Source of the DNA: Zeus faber
Lineage: Eukaryota > Chordata > Actinopteri > Zeiformes > Zeidae
Assembly (NCBI GenBank): GCA_960531495.1
Contig: CAUIJY010000068.1
Coordinates: 1,240,001 to 1,304,000 of the forward strand
Direction of reading: 5' to 3'
Length of the DNA stretch: 64,000 bases
Positions 37,474-50,600 of this stretch are shown here, in pieces (position 1 is the first letter of the stretch; each line of letters opens with the position of its first letter). The translations under genes were made by a program, and so were the position numbers. Below the pieces are notes generated by a model that worked only from the letters and a program-made list of their open reading frames with translations, made no database searches and was not told the origin of the DNA.

Positions 37474-40400
37474 TGCTCAGATAGTGTAAATACTGTTATG
37501 AACTGATTTGTAATGGGAAAGTACTGTTTGCAAAACAGTTTTGGCACATCTAACAAGTTTTTCCGAAATCACGTGCAGTTTCATAAAAACCTGCATGGGT
37601 GGCAAACAAGGCATTTTCAGGCAATTTAAAGACTGAAAGGATGTTTTGAGTAAAGGTTTCTGTCATGACTCTCTAGGAACTGCTCAGATAGTGTAAATAC
37701 TGTTATGAACTCATTTGTAATGGGAAAGTACTGTTTGCAGAACAGTTTTTGGCACATCTAACAATTTTTTTCTGAAATTACGAGCATTTTCACAAAAACC
37801 TGCATGGATGGCAAACAAGGCATTTTCAGGCAATTTAAAGACTGAAAGGATGTTTTGAGTAAAGGTTTCTGTCATGACTCTGTAGGAACTGCTCAGATAG
37901 TGTAAATACTGTTATGAACTCATTTGTAATGGGAAAGTACTGTTTGCAAAAGAGTTTTTGGCACATCTAACAAGTTTTTCTGAAATTATGAGCATTTTCA
38001 TAAAAACCTGCATGGATGGCAAACAAGGCATTTTCAGGCAATTTGAAGACTGAAGGGATGTTTTGAGTAAAGGTATCTGTCATGACTCTCTAGGACTTGC
38101 TCAGATAGTGTAAATGCTGTTATGAACTGATTTGTAATGGGAAAGTACTGTTTGCAAAACAGTTTTTGGCATATCTAACAAGTTTTTCCGAAATTACGTG
38201 CAGTTTCATAAAAACCTGCATGGGTGGCAAACAAGGCATTTTCAGGCAATTTAAAGACTGAAAGGATGTTTTGAGTAAAGGTTTCTGTCATAACTCTGTA
38301 GGAACTGCTCAGATAGTGTAAATACTGTTATGAACTCATTTGTAATGGGAAAGTACTGTTTGCAGAACAGTTTTTGGCACATCTAACAACTTTTTTCTGA
38401 AATTACGAGCATTTTCATAAAAACCTGCATGGATGGCAAACAAGGCATTTTCAGGCAATTTAAAGACTGAAAGGATGTTTTGAGTAAAGGTTTCTGTCAT
38501 GACTCTCTAGGACCTGCTCAGATAGTGTAAATACTGTTATGAACTGATTTGTAATGGGAATGTACTGTTTGCAAAACAGTTTTTGGCACATCTAACAAGT
38601 TTTTCTGAAATTACAAGCATTTTCATAAAAACCTGCATGGATGGCAAACAAGGCATTTTCAGGAAATTTAAAGACCGAAAGAATGTTTTGAGTAAAGGTT
38701 TCTGTCATGACTGTAGGAACTGCTCAGATAGTGTAAATACTGGTATGAACTGATTTGTAATGGGAAAGTACTGTTTGCAAAACAGTTTTTGGCACATCTA
38801 ACAAGTTTTTCTGAAATTACAAGCATTTTCATAAAAACCTGCATGGATGGCAAACAAGGCAGTTTCAGGCAATTTAAAGACTGAAAGGATGCTTTGAGTA
38901 AAGGTTTCTGTCATAAATCTGTAGGAACTGCTCAGATAGTGTAAATACTGTTATGAACTGATTTGTAATGGGAAAGTATTGTTTGCAAAACAGTTTTTGG
39001 CACATCTAACAAGTTTTTCTGAAATTACGTGCAGTTTCATAAAAACCTGCATGGGTGGCAAACAAGGCATTTTCAGGCAATTTAAAGACTGAAAGGATGT
39101 TTTGAGTAAAGGTTTCTGTCATAACTCTGTAGGAACTGCTCAGATAGTGTAAATACTGATATGAACTCATTTGTAATGGGAAAGTACTGTTTGCAGAACA
39201 GTTTTTGGCACATCTAACAATTTTTTTCTGAAATTACGAGCATTTTCACAAAAACCTGCATGGATGGCAAACAAGGCATTTTCAGGCAATTTAAAGACTG
39301 AAAGGATGTTTTGAGTAAAGGTTTCTGTCATGACTTTGTAGGAACTGCTCAGATAGTGTAAATACTGTTATGAACTCATTTGTAATGGGAAAGTACTGTT
39401 TGCAAAAGAGTTTTGGCACATCTAACAAGTTTTTCTGAAATTACAAGCATTTTCATAAAAACCTGCATGGATGGCAAACAAGGCATTTTCAGGAAATTTA
39501 AAGACTGAAAGGATGTTTTGAGTAAAGGTTTCTGTCATGACTCTCTAGGAACTGCTCAGATAGTGTAAATACTGTTATGAACTCATTTGTAATGGGAAAG
39601 TACTGTTTGCAGAACAGTTTTTGGCACATCTAACAATTTTTTTCTGAAATTACGAGCATTTTCATAAAAACCTGCATGGATGGCAAACAAGGCATTTTCA
39701 GGCAATTTAAAAACTGAAAGGATGTTTTGAGTAAAGGTTTCTGTCATGACTCTGTAGGAACTGCTCAGATAGTGTAAATACTGTTATGAACTCATTTGTA
39801 ATGGGAAAGTACTGTTTGCAAAAGAGTTTTTGGCACATCTAACAAGTTTTTCTGAATTTATGAGCATTTTCATAAAAACCTGCATGGATGGCAAACAAGG
39901 CATTTTCAGGCAATTTGAAGACTGAAGGGATGTTTTGAGTAAAGGTTTCTGTCATGACTCTCTAGGACTTGCTCAGATAGTGTAAATACTGTTATGATAT
40001 GATTTGTAATGGGAAAGTACTGTTTGCAAAACAGTTTTTGGCACATCTAACAAGTTTTTCCGAAATCACGTGCAGTTTCATAAAAACCTGCATGGGTGGC
40101 AAACAAGGCATTTTCAGGCAATTTAAAGACTGAAAGGATGTTTTGAGTAAAGGTTTCTGTCATGACTCTCTAGGAACTGCTCAGATAGTGTAAATACTGT
40201 TATGAACTCATTTGTAATGGGAAAGTACTGTTTGCAGAACAGTTTTTGGCACATCTAACAACTTTTTTCTGAAATTACGAGCATTTTCATAAAAACCTGC
40301 ATGGATGGCAAACAAGGCATTTTCAGGCAATTTGAAGACTGAAAGGATGTTTTGAGTAAAGGTTTCTGTCATGACTCTCTAGGAACTGCTCAGATAGTGT

Positions 40401-40595
40401 AAATACTGTTATGAACTCATTTGTAATGGGAAAGTACTGTTTGCAGAACAGTTTTTGGCACATCTAACAACTTTTTTCTGAAATTACGAGCATTTTCATA
40501 AAAACCTGCATGGATGGCAAACAAGGCATTTTCAGGCAATTTGAAGACTGAAGGGATGTTTTGAGTAAAGGTTTCTGTCATGACTCTCTAGGACT
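37474..40595 (+). repeat. Region B HOR unit 6 (15 monomers, 3,122 bp)
   Basis: Copy of unit 4 at 7,076 bp up to about 40.2 kb; from there the offset is 6,868 bp, so exactly one gcaaaacag/atgagc monomer (present near 33.1-33.3 kb) is missing. No G6 monomer. Confidence 0.85.
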
Positions 40596-43500
40596 TGCTC
40601 AGATAGTGTAAATACTGTTATGAACTGATTTGTAATGGGAAAGTACTGTTTGCAAAACAGTTTTTGGCACATCTAACAAGTTTTTCCGAAATCACGTGCA
40701 GTTTCATAAAAACCTGCATGGGTGGCAAACAAGGCATTTTCAGGCAATTTAAAGACTGAAAGGATGTTTTGAGTAAAGGTTTCTGTCATGACTCTCTAGG
40801 AACTGCTCAGATAGTGTAAATACTGTTATGAACTCATTTGTAATGGGAAAGTACTGTTTGCAGAGCAGTTTTTAGCACATCTAACAATTTTTTTCTGAAA
40901 TTACGAGCATTTTCACAAAAACCTGCATGGATGGCAAACAAGGCATTTTCAGGCAATTTAAAGACTGAAAGGATGTTTTGAGTAAAGGTTTCTGTCATGA
41001 CTCTGTAGGAACTGCTCAGATAGTGTAAATACTGTTATGAACTCATTTGTAATGGGAAAGTACTGTTTGCAAAAGAGTTTTTGGCACATCTAACAAGTTT
41101 TTCTGAAATTATGAGCATTTTCATAAAAACCTGCATGGATGGCAAACAAGGCATTTTCAGGCAATTTGAAGACTGAAGGGATGTTTTGAGTAAAGGTTTC
41201 TGTCATGACTCTCTAGGACTTGCTCAGATAGTGTAAATACTGTTATGAACTGATTTGTAATGGGAAAGTACTGTTTGCAAAACAGTTTTGGCACATCTAA
41301 CAAGTTTTTCTGAAATTACAAGCATTTTCATAAAAACCTGCATGGATGGCAAACAAGGCATTTTCAGGCAATTTAAAAACTGAAAGGATGTTTTGAGTAA
41401 AGGTTTCTGTCATGACTCTGTAGGAACTGCTCAGATAGTGTAAATACTGTTATGAACTCATTTGTAATGGGAAAGTACTGTTTGCAAAAGAGTTTTTGGC
41501 ACATCTAACAATTTTTTTCTGAAATTACGAGCATTTTCATAAAAACCTGCATGGATGGCAAACAAGGCATTTTCAGGCAATTTAAAAACTGAAAGGATGT
41601 TTTGAGTAAAGGTTTCTGTCATGACTCTGTAGGAACTGCTCAGATAGTGTAAATACTGTTATGAACTCATTTGTAATGGGAAAGTACTGTTTGCAAAAGA
41701 GTTTTTGGCACATCTAACAAGTTTTTCTGAATTTATGAGCATTTTCATAAAAACCTGCATGGATGGCAAACAAGGCATTTTCAGGCAATTTGAAGACTGA
41801 AGGGATGTTTTGAGTAAAGGTTTCTGTCATGACTCTCTAGGACTTGCTCAGATAGTGTAAATACTGTTATGAACTGATTTGTAATGGGAAAGTACTGTTT
41901 GCAAAACAGTTTTTGGCACATCTAACAAGTTTTTCTGAAATTATGAGCATTTTCATAAAAACCTGCATGGATGGCAAACAAGGCATTTTCAGGCAATTTG
42001 AAGACTGAAAGGATGTTTTGAGTAAAGGTTTCTGTCATGACTCTCTAGGAACTGCTCAGATAGTGTAAATACTGTTATGAACTCATTTGTAATGGGAAAG
42101 TACTGTTTGCAGAACAGTTTTTGGCACATCTAACAACTTTTTTCTGAAATTACGAGCATTTTCATAAAAACCTGCATGGATGGCAAACAAGGCATTTTCA
42201 GGCAATTTGAAGACTGAAGGGATGTTTTGAGTAAAGGTTTCTGTCATGACTCTCTAGGACTTGCTCAGATAGTGTAAATACTGTTATGAACTGATTTGTA
42301 ATGGGAAAGTACTGTTTGCAAAACAGTTTTTGGCACATCTAACAAGTTTTTCCGAAATCACGTGCAGTTTCATAAAAACCTGCATGGGTGGCAAACAAGG
42401 CATTTTCAGGCAATTTAAAGACTGAAAGGATGTTTTGAGTAAAGGTTTCTGTCATGACTCTCTAGGAACTGCTCAGATAGTGTAAATACTGTTATGAACT
42501 CATTTGTAATGGGAAAGTACTGTTTGCAGAACAGTTTTTGGCACATCTAACAATTTTTTTCTGAAATTACGAGCATTTTCACAAAAACCTGCATGGATGG
42601 CAAACAAGGCATTTTCAGGCAATTTAAAGACTGAAAGGATGTTTTGAGTAAAGGTTTCTGTCATGACTCTGTAGGAACTGCTCAGATAGTGTAAATACTG
42701 TTATGAACTCATTTGTAATGGGAAAGTACTGTTTGCAAAAGAGTTTTTGGCACATCTAACAAGTTTTTCCGAAATTACGTGCAGTTTCATAAAAACCTGC
42801 ATGGGTGGCAAACAAGGCATTTTCAGGCAATTTAAAGACTGAAAGGATGTTTTGAGTAAAGGTTTCTGTCATAACTCTGTAGGAACTGCTCAGATAGTGT
42901 AAATACTGTTATGAACTCATTTGTAATGGGAAAGTACTGTTTGCAGAACAGTTTTTGGCACATCTAACAACTTTTTTCTGAAATTACGAGCATTTTCATA
43001 AAAACCTGCATGGATGGCAAACAAGGCATTTTCAGGCAATTTAAAGACTGAAAGGATGTTTTGAGTAAAGGTTTCTGTCATGACTCTCTAGGAACTGCTC
43101 AGATAGTGTAAATACTGTTATGAACTCATTTGTAATGGGAAAGTACTGTTTGCAGAACAGTTTTTAGCACATCTAACAAGTTTTTCTGAAATTACAAGCA
43201 TTTTCATAAAAACCTGCATGGATGGCAAACAAGGCATTTTCAGGCAATTTAAAAACTGAAAGGATGTTTTGAGTAAAGGTTTCTGTCATGACTCTGTAGG
43301 AACTGCTCAGATAGTGTAAATACTGTTATGAACTCATTTGTAATGGGAAAGTACTGTTTGCAAAAGAGTTTTTGGCACATCTAACAATTTTTTTCTGAAA
43401 TTACGAGCATTTTCATAAAAACCTGCATGGATGGCAAACAAGGCATTTTCAGGCAATTTAAAAACTGAAAGGATGTTTTGAGTAAAGGTTTCTGTCATGA

Positions 43501-44137
43501 CTCTGTAGGAACTGCTCAGATAGTGTAAATACTGTTATGAACTCATTTGTAATGGGAAAGTACTGTTTGCAAAAGAGTTTTTGGCACATCTAACAAGTTT
43601 TTCTGAATTTATGAGCATTTTCATAAAAACCTGCATGGATGGCAAACAAGGCATTTTCAGGCAATTTGAAGACTGAAGGGATGTTTTGAGTAAAGGTTTC
43701 TGTCATGACTCTCTAGGACTTGCTCAGATAGTGTAAATACTGTTATGAACTGATTTGTAATGGGAAAGTACTGTTTGCAAAACAGTTTTTGGCACATCTA
43801 ACAAGTTTTTCTGAAATTATGAGCATTTTCATAAAAACCTGCATGGATGGCAAACAAGGCATTTTCAGGCAATTTGAAGACTGAAAGGATGTTTTGAGTA
43901 AAGGTTTCTGTCATGACTCTCTAGGAACTGCTCAGATAGTGTAAATACTGTTATGAACTCATTTGTAATGGGAAAGTACTGTTTGCAGAACAGTTTTTGG
44001 CACATCTAACAACTTTTTTCTGAAATTACGAGCATTTTCATAAAAACCTGCATGGATGGCAAACAAGGCATTTTCAGGCAATTTGAAGACTGAAGGGATG
44101 TTTTGAGTAAAGGTTTCTGTCATGACTCTCTAGGACT
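40596..44137 (+). repeat. Region B shortened units 7 and 8 (8 and 9 monomers)
   Basis: Unit 7 is 40596-42261 (1,666 bp) and unit 8 is 42262-44137 (1,876 bp). After the first three monomers, unit 7 goes directly to ttaaaaactg, gcaaaagag/aattttttt and gaatttatgagc monomers. Unit 8 contains a chimeric monomer (42679-42886) whose left half is the gcaaaagag type and right half the ccgaaattacgtgc/gggtgg type. A stretch of about 1.2 kb near 43.3-44.5 kb matches one near 41.4-42.7 kb. Confidence 0.78.
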
Positions 44138-46010
44138 TGCTCAGATAGTGTAAATACTGTTATGAACTGATTTGTAATGGGAAAGTACTGTTTGCAAAAC
44201 AGTTTTTGGCACATCTAACAAGTTTTTCCGAAATCACGTGCAGTTTCATAAAAACCTGCATGGGTGGCAAACAAGGCATTTTCAGGCAATTTAAAGACTG
44301 AAAGGATGTTTTGAGTAAAGGTTTCTGTCATGACTCTCTAGGAACTGCTCAGATAGTGTAAATACTGTTATGAACTCATTTGTAATGGGAAAGTACTGTT
44401 TGCAGAACAGTTTTTGGCACATCTAACAATTTTTTTCTGAAATTACGAGCATTTTCACAAAAACCTGCATGGATGGCAAACAAGGCATTTTCAGGCAATT
44501 TAAAGACTGAAAGGATGTTTTGAGTAAAGGTTTCTGTCATGACTCTGTAGGAACTGCTCAGATAGTGTAAATACTGTTATGAACTCATTTGTAATGGGAA
44601 AGTACTGTTTGCAGAACAGTTTTTGGCACATCTAACAACTTTTTTCTGAAATTACGAGCATTTTCATAAAAACCTGCATGGATGGCAAACAAGGCATTTT
44701 CAGGCAATTTAAAGACTGAAAGGATGTTTTGAGTAAAGGTTTCTGTCATGACTCTCTAGGACCTGCTCAGATAGTGTAAATACTGTTATGAACTGATTTG
44801 TAATGGGAAAGTACTGTTTGCAAAAGAGTTTTTGGCACATCAAACAAGTTTTTCTGAAATTACGAGCAGTTTCATAAAAACCTGCATGGGGGGCAAACAT
44901 GGCATTTTCAGGCAATTTAAAGACTGAAAGGATGTTTTGAGTAAAGGTTTCTGTCATGACTCTCTAGGACCTGCTCAGATAGTGTAAATACTGTTATGAA
45001 CTGATTTGTAATGGGAATGTACTGTTTGCAAAACAGTTTTTGGCACATCTAACAAGTTTTTCTGAAATTACAAGCATTTTCATAAAAACCTGCATGGATG
45101 GCAAACAAGGCATTTTCAGGAAATTTAAAGACCGAAAGAATGTTTTGAGTAAAGGTTTCTGTCATGACTGTAGGAACTGCTCAGATAGTGTAAATACTGG
45201 TATGAACTGATTTGTAATGGGAAAGTACTGTTTGCAAAACAGTTTTTGGCACATCTAACAAGTTTTTCTGAAATTACAAGCATTTTCATAAAAACCTGCA
45301 TGGATGGCAAACAAGGCAGTTTCAGGCAATTTAAAGACTGAAAGGATGCTTTGAGTAAAGGTTTCTGTCATAAATCTGTAGGAACTGCTCAGATAGTGTA
45401 AATACTGTTATGAACTGATTTGTAATGGGAAAGTATTGTTTGCAAAACAGTTTTTGGCACATCTAACAAGTTTTTCTGAAATTACGTGCAGTTTCATAAA
45501 AACCTGCATGGGTGGCAAACAAGGCATTTTCAGGCAATTTAAAGACTGAAAGGATGTTTTGAGTAAAGGTTTCTGTCATAACTCTGTAGGAACTGCTCAG
45601 ATAGTGTAAATACTGATATGATATGATTTGTAATGGGAAAGTACTGTTTGCAAAACAGTTTTTGGCACATCTAACAAGTTTTTCTGAAATTATGAGCATT
45701 TTCATAAAAACCTGCATGGATGGCAAACAAGGCATTTTCAGGCAATTTGAAGACTGAAAGGATGTTTTGAGTAAAGGTTTCTGTCATGACTCTCTAGGAA
45801 CTGCTCAGATAGTGTAAATACTGTTATGAACTCATTTGTAATGGGAAAGTACTGTTTGCAGAACAGTTTTTGGCACATCTAACAACTTTTTTCTGAAATT
45901 ACGAGCATTTTCATAAAAACCTGCATGGATGGCAAACAAGGCATTTTCAGGCAATTTGAAGACTGAAGGGATGTTTTGAGTAAAGGTTTCTGTCATGACT
46001 CTCTAGGACT
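44138..46010 (+). repeat. Region B/C junction unit (9 monomers, 1,873 bp)
   Basis: Order: CACGTG monomer, cacaaa monomer, aactttttt monomer, G6 monomer (44764-44971), 206-bp monomer, ggcagtttc monomer, agtattg monomer, then a chimera with actgatatgatatg (45594-45801) and an aactttttt monomer. The chimera joins the start of one region B type to the end of another and is carried into region C at 47678 and 54973. Confidence 0.8.
44764..44971 (+). repeat. G6-variant monomer, copy 5
   Basis: Same diagnostic set as at 1, 19159, 23113 and 28110. This is the last copy in the window. Confidence 0.9.
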
Positions 46011-47677
46011 TGCTCAGATAGTGTAAATACTGTTATGAACTGATTTGTAATGGGAAAGTACTGTTTGCAAAACAGTTTTTGGCACATCTAACAAGTTTTT
46101 CCGAAATCACGTGCAGTTTCATAAAAACCTGCATGGGTGGCAAACAAGGCATTTTCAGGCAATTTAAAGACTGAAAGGATGTTTTGAGTAAAGGTTTCTG
46201 TCATGACTCTCTAGGAACTGCTCAGATAGTGTAAATACTGTTATGAACTCATTTGTAATGGGAAAGTACTGTTTGCAGAACAGTTTTTGGCACATCTAAC
46301 AATTTTTTTCTGAAATTACGAGCATTTTCACAAAAACCTGCATGGATGGCAAACAAGGCATTTTCAGGCAATTTAAAGACTGAAAGGATGTTTTGAGTAA
46401 AGGTTTCTGTCATGACTCTGTAGGAACTGCTCAGATAGTGTAAATACTGTTATGAACTCATTTGTAATGGGAAAGTACTGTTTGCAAAAGAGTTTTTGGC
46501 ACATCTAACAAGTTTTTCTGAAATTATGAGCATTTTCATAAAAACCTGCATGGATTGCAAACAAGGCATTTTCAGGCAATTTGAAGACTGAAGGGATGTT
46601 TTGAGTAAAGGTTTCTGTCATGACTCTCTAGGACTTGCTCAGATAGTGTAAATACTGTTATGAACTGATTTGTAATGGGAAAGTACTGTTTGCAAAACAG
46701 TTTTTGGCACATCTAACAAGTTTTTCCGAAATCACGTGCAGTTTCATAAAAACCTGCATGGGTGGCAAACAAGGCATTTTCAGGCAATTTTAAAGACTGA
46801 AAGGATGTTTTGAGTAAAGGTTTCTGTCATAACTCTGTAGGAACTGCTCAGATAGTGTAAATACTGTTATGAACTCATTTGTAATGGGAAAGTACTGTTT
46901 GCAGAACAGTTTTTGGCACATCTAACAAATTTTTTCTGAAATTACGAGCATTTTCATAAAAACCTGCATGGATGGCAAACAAGGCATTTTCAGGCAATTT
47001 AAAGACTGAAAGGATGTTTTGAGTAAAGGTTTCTGTCATGACTGTGTAGGACCTGCTCAGATAGTGTAAATACTGTTATGAACTGATTTGTAATGGGAAA
47101 GTACTGTTTGCAAAAGAGTTTTTGGCACATCTAACAAGTTTTTCTGAATTTATGAGCATTTTCATAAAAACCTGCATGGATGGCAAACAAGGCATTTTCA
47201 GGCAATTTGAAGACTGAAGGGATGTTTTGAGTAAAGGTTTCTGTCATGACTCTCTAGGACTTGCTCAGATAGTGTAAATACTGTTATGAACTGATTTGTA
47301 ATGGGAAAGTACTGTTTGCAAAACAGTTTTTGGCACATCTAACAAGTTTTTCTGAAATTACAAGCATTTTCATAAAAACCTGCATGGATGGCAAACAAGG
47401 CAGTTTCAGGCAATTTAAAGACTGAAAGGATGCTTTGAGTAAAGGTTTCTGTCATAAATCTGTAGGAACTGCTCAGATAGTGTAAATACTGTTATGAACT
47501 GATTTGTAATGGGAAAGTATTGTTTGCAAAACAGTTTTTGGCACATCTAACAAGTTTTTCTGAAATTACGTGCAGTTTCATAAAAACCTGCATGGGTGGC
47601 AAACAAGGCATTTTCAGGCAATTTAAAGACTGAAAGGATGTTTTGAGTAAAGGTTTCTGTCATAACTCTGTAGGAAC
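45594..47677 (+). repeat. 10-monomer unit (2,084 bp), repeated directly downstream
   Basis: Landmarks recur at +2,084 bp: the actgatatgatatg chimera (45594 and 47678), tggattgcaa (46551 and 48635) and the CACGTG monomer start (46011 and 48095). The unit also holds the first attttaaag (+1 T) monomer and a gactgtgtaggacctg tail, which mark region C. Confidence 0.87.
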
Positions 47678-50600
47678 TGCTCAGATAGTGTAAATACTGA
47701 TATGATATGATTTGTAATGGGAAAGTACTGTTTGCAAAACAGTTTTTGGCACATCTAACAAGTTTTTCTGAAATTATGAGCATTTTCATAAAAACCTGCA
47801 TGGATGGCAAACAAGGCATTTTCAGGCAATTTGAAGACTGAAAGGATGTTTTGAGTAAAGGTTTCTGTCATGACTCTCTAGGAACTGCTCAGATAGTGTA
47901 AATACTGTTATGAACTCATTTGTAATGGGAAAGTACTGTTTGCAGAACAGTTTTTGGCACATCTAACAACTTTTTTCTGAAATTACGAGCATTTTCATAA
48001 AAACCTGCATGGATGGCAAACAAGGCATTTTCAGGCAATTTGAAGACTGAAGGGATGTTTTGAGTAAAGGTTTCTGTCATGACTCTCTAGGACTTGCTCA
48101 GATAGTGTAAATACTGTTATGAACTGATTTGTAATGGGAAAGTACTGTTTGCAAAACAGTTTTTGGCACATCTAACAAGTTTTTCCGAAATCACGTGCAG
48201 TTTCATAAAAACCTGCATGGGTGGCAAACAAGGCATTTTCAGGCAATTTAAAGACTGAAAGGATGTTTTGAGTAAAGGTTTCTGTCATGACTCTCTAGGA
48301 ACTGCTCAGATAGTGTAAATACTGTTATGAACTCATTTGTAATGGGAAAGTACTGTTTGCAGAACAGTTTTTGGCACATCTAACAATTTTTTTCTGAAAT
48401 TACGAGCATTTTCACAAAAACCTGCATGGATGGCAAACAAGGCATTTTCAGGCAATTTAAAGACTGAAAGGATGTTTTGAGTAAAGGTTTCTGTCATGAC
48501 TCTGTAGGAACTGCTCAGATAGTGTAAATACTGTTATGAACTCATTTGTAATGGGAAAGTACTGTTTGCAAAAGAGTTTTTGGCACATCTAACAAGTTTT
48601 TCTGAAATTATGAGCATTTTCATAAAAACCTGCATGGATTGCAAACAAGGCATTTTCAGGCAATTTGAAGACTGAAGGGATGTTTTGAGTAAAGGTTTCT
48701 GTCATGACTCTCTAGGACTTGCTCAGATAGTGTAAATACTGTTATGAACTGATTTGTAATGGGAAAGTACTGTTTGCAAAACAGTTTTTGGCACATCTAA
48801 CAAGTTTTTCCGAAATCACGTGCAGTTTCATAAAAACCTGCATGGGTGGCAAACAAGGCATTTTCAGGCAATTTTAAAGACTGAAAGGATGTTTTGAGTA
48901 AAGGTTTCTGTCATAACTCTGTAGGAACTGCTCAGATAGTGTAAATACTGTTATGAACTCATTTGTAATGGGAAAGTACTGTTTGCAGAACAGTTTTTGG
49001 CACATCTAACAAATTTTTTCTGAAATTACGAGCATTTTCATAAAAACCTGCATGGATGGCAAACAAGGCATTTTCAGGCAATTTAAAGACTGAAAGGATG
49101 TTTTGAGTAAAGGTTTCTGTCATGACTGTGTAGGACCTGCTCAGATAGTGTAAATACTGTTATGAACTGATTTGTAATGGGAAAGTACTGTTTGCAAAAG
49201 AGTTTTTGGCACATCTAACAAGTTTTTCTGAATTTATGAGCATTTTCATAAAAACCTGCATGGATGGCAAACAAGGCATTTTCAGGCAATTTGAAGACTG
49301 AAGGGATGTTTTGAGTAAAGGTTTCTGTCATGACTCTCTAGGACTTGCTCAGATAGTGTAAATACTGTTATGAACTGATTTGTAATGGGAAAGTACTGTT
49401 TGCAAAACAGTTTTTGGCACATCTAACAAGTTTTTCTGAAATTATGAGCATTTTCATAAAAACCTGCATGGATGGCAAACAAGGCATTTTCAGGCAATTT
49501 GAAGACTGAAAGGATGTTTTGAGTAAAGGTTTCTGTCATGACTCTCTAGGAACTGCTCAGATAGTGTAAATACTGTTATGAACTCATTTGTAATGGGAAA
49601 GTACTGTTTGCAGAACAGTTTTTGGCACATCTAACAACTTTTTTCTGAAATTACGAGCATTTTCATAAAAACCTGCATGGATGGCAAACAAGGCATTTTG
49701 AGGCAATTTAAAGACTGAAAGGATGTTTTGAGTAAAGGTTTCTGTCATGACTTTGTAGGAACTGCTCAGATAGTGTAAATACTGTTATGAACTCATTTGT
49801 AATAGGAAAGTACTGTTTGCAAAAGAGTTTTTGGCACATCTAACAAGTTTTTCTGAAATTATGAGCATTTTCATAAAAACCTGCATGGATGGCAAACAAG
49901 GCATTTTCAGGCAATTTGAAGACTGAAAGGATGTTTTGAGTAAAGGTTTCTGTCATGACTCTGTAGGAACTGCTCAGATAGTGTAAATACTGTTATGAAC
50001 TCATTTGTAATGGGAAAGTACTGTTTGCAGAACAGTTTTTGGCACATCTAACAATTTTTTTCTGAAATTACGAGCATTTTCCTAAAAACCTGCATGGATG
50101 GCAAACAAGGCATTTTCAGGCAATTTAAAGACTGAAAGGATGTTTTGAGTAAAGGTTTCTGTCATGACTGTGTAGGACCTGCTCAGATAGTGTAAATACT
50201 GTTATGAACTGATTTGTAATGGGAAAGTACTGTTTGCAAAACAGTTTTTGGCACATCTAACAAGTTTTTCTGAAATTATGAGCATTTTCATAAAAACCTG
50301 CATGGATGGCAAACAAGGCATTTTCAGGCAATTTGAAGACTGAAAGGATGTTTTGAGTAAAGGTTTCTGTCATGACTCTCTAGGAACTGCTCAGATAGTG
50401 TAAATACTGTTATGAACTCATTTGTAATGGGAAAGTACTGTTTGCAGAACAGTTTTTGGCACATCTAACAACTTTTTTCTGAAATTACGAGCATTTTCAT
50501 AAAAACCTGCATGGATGGCAAACAAGGCATTTTGAGGCAATTTAAAAACTGAAAGGATGTTTTGAGTAAAGGTTTCTGTCATGACTCTGTAGGAACTGCT

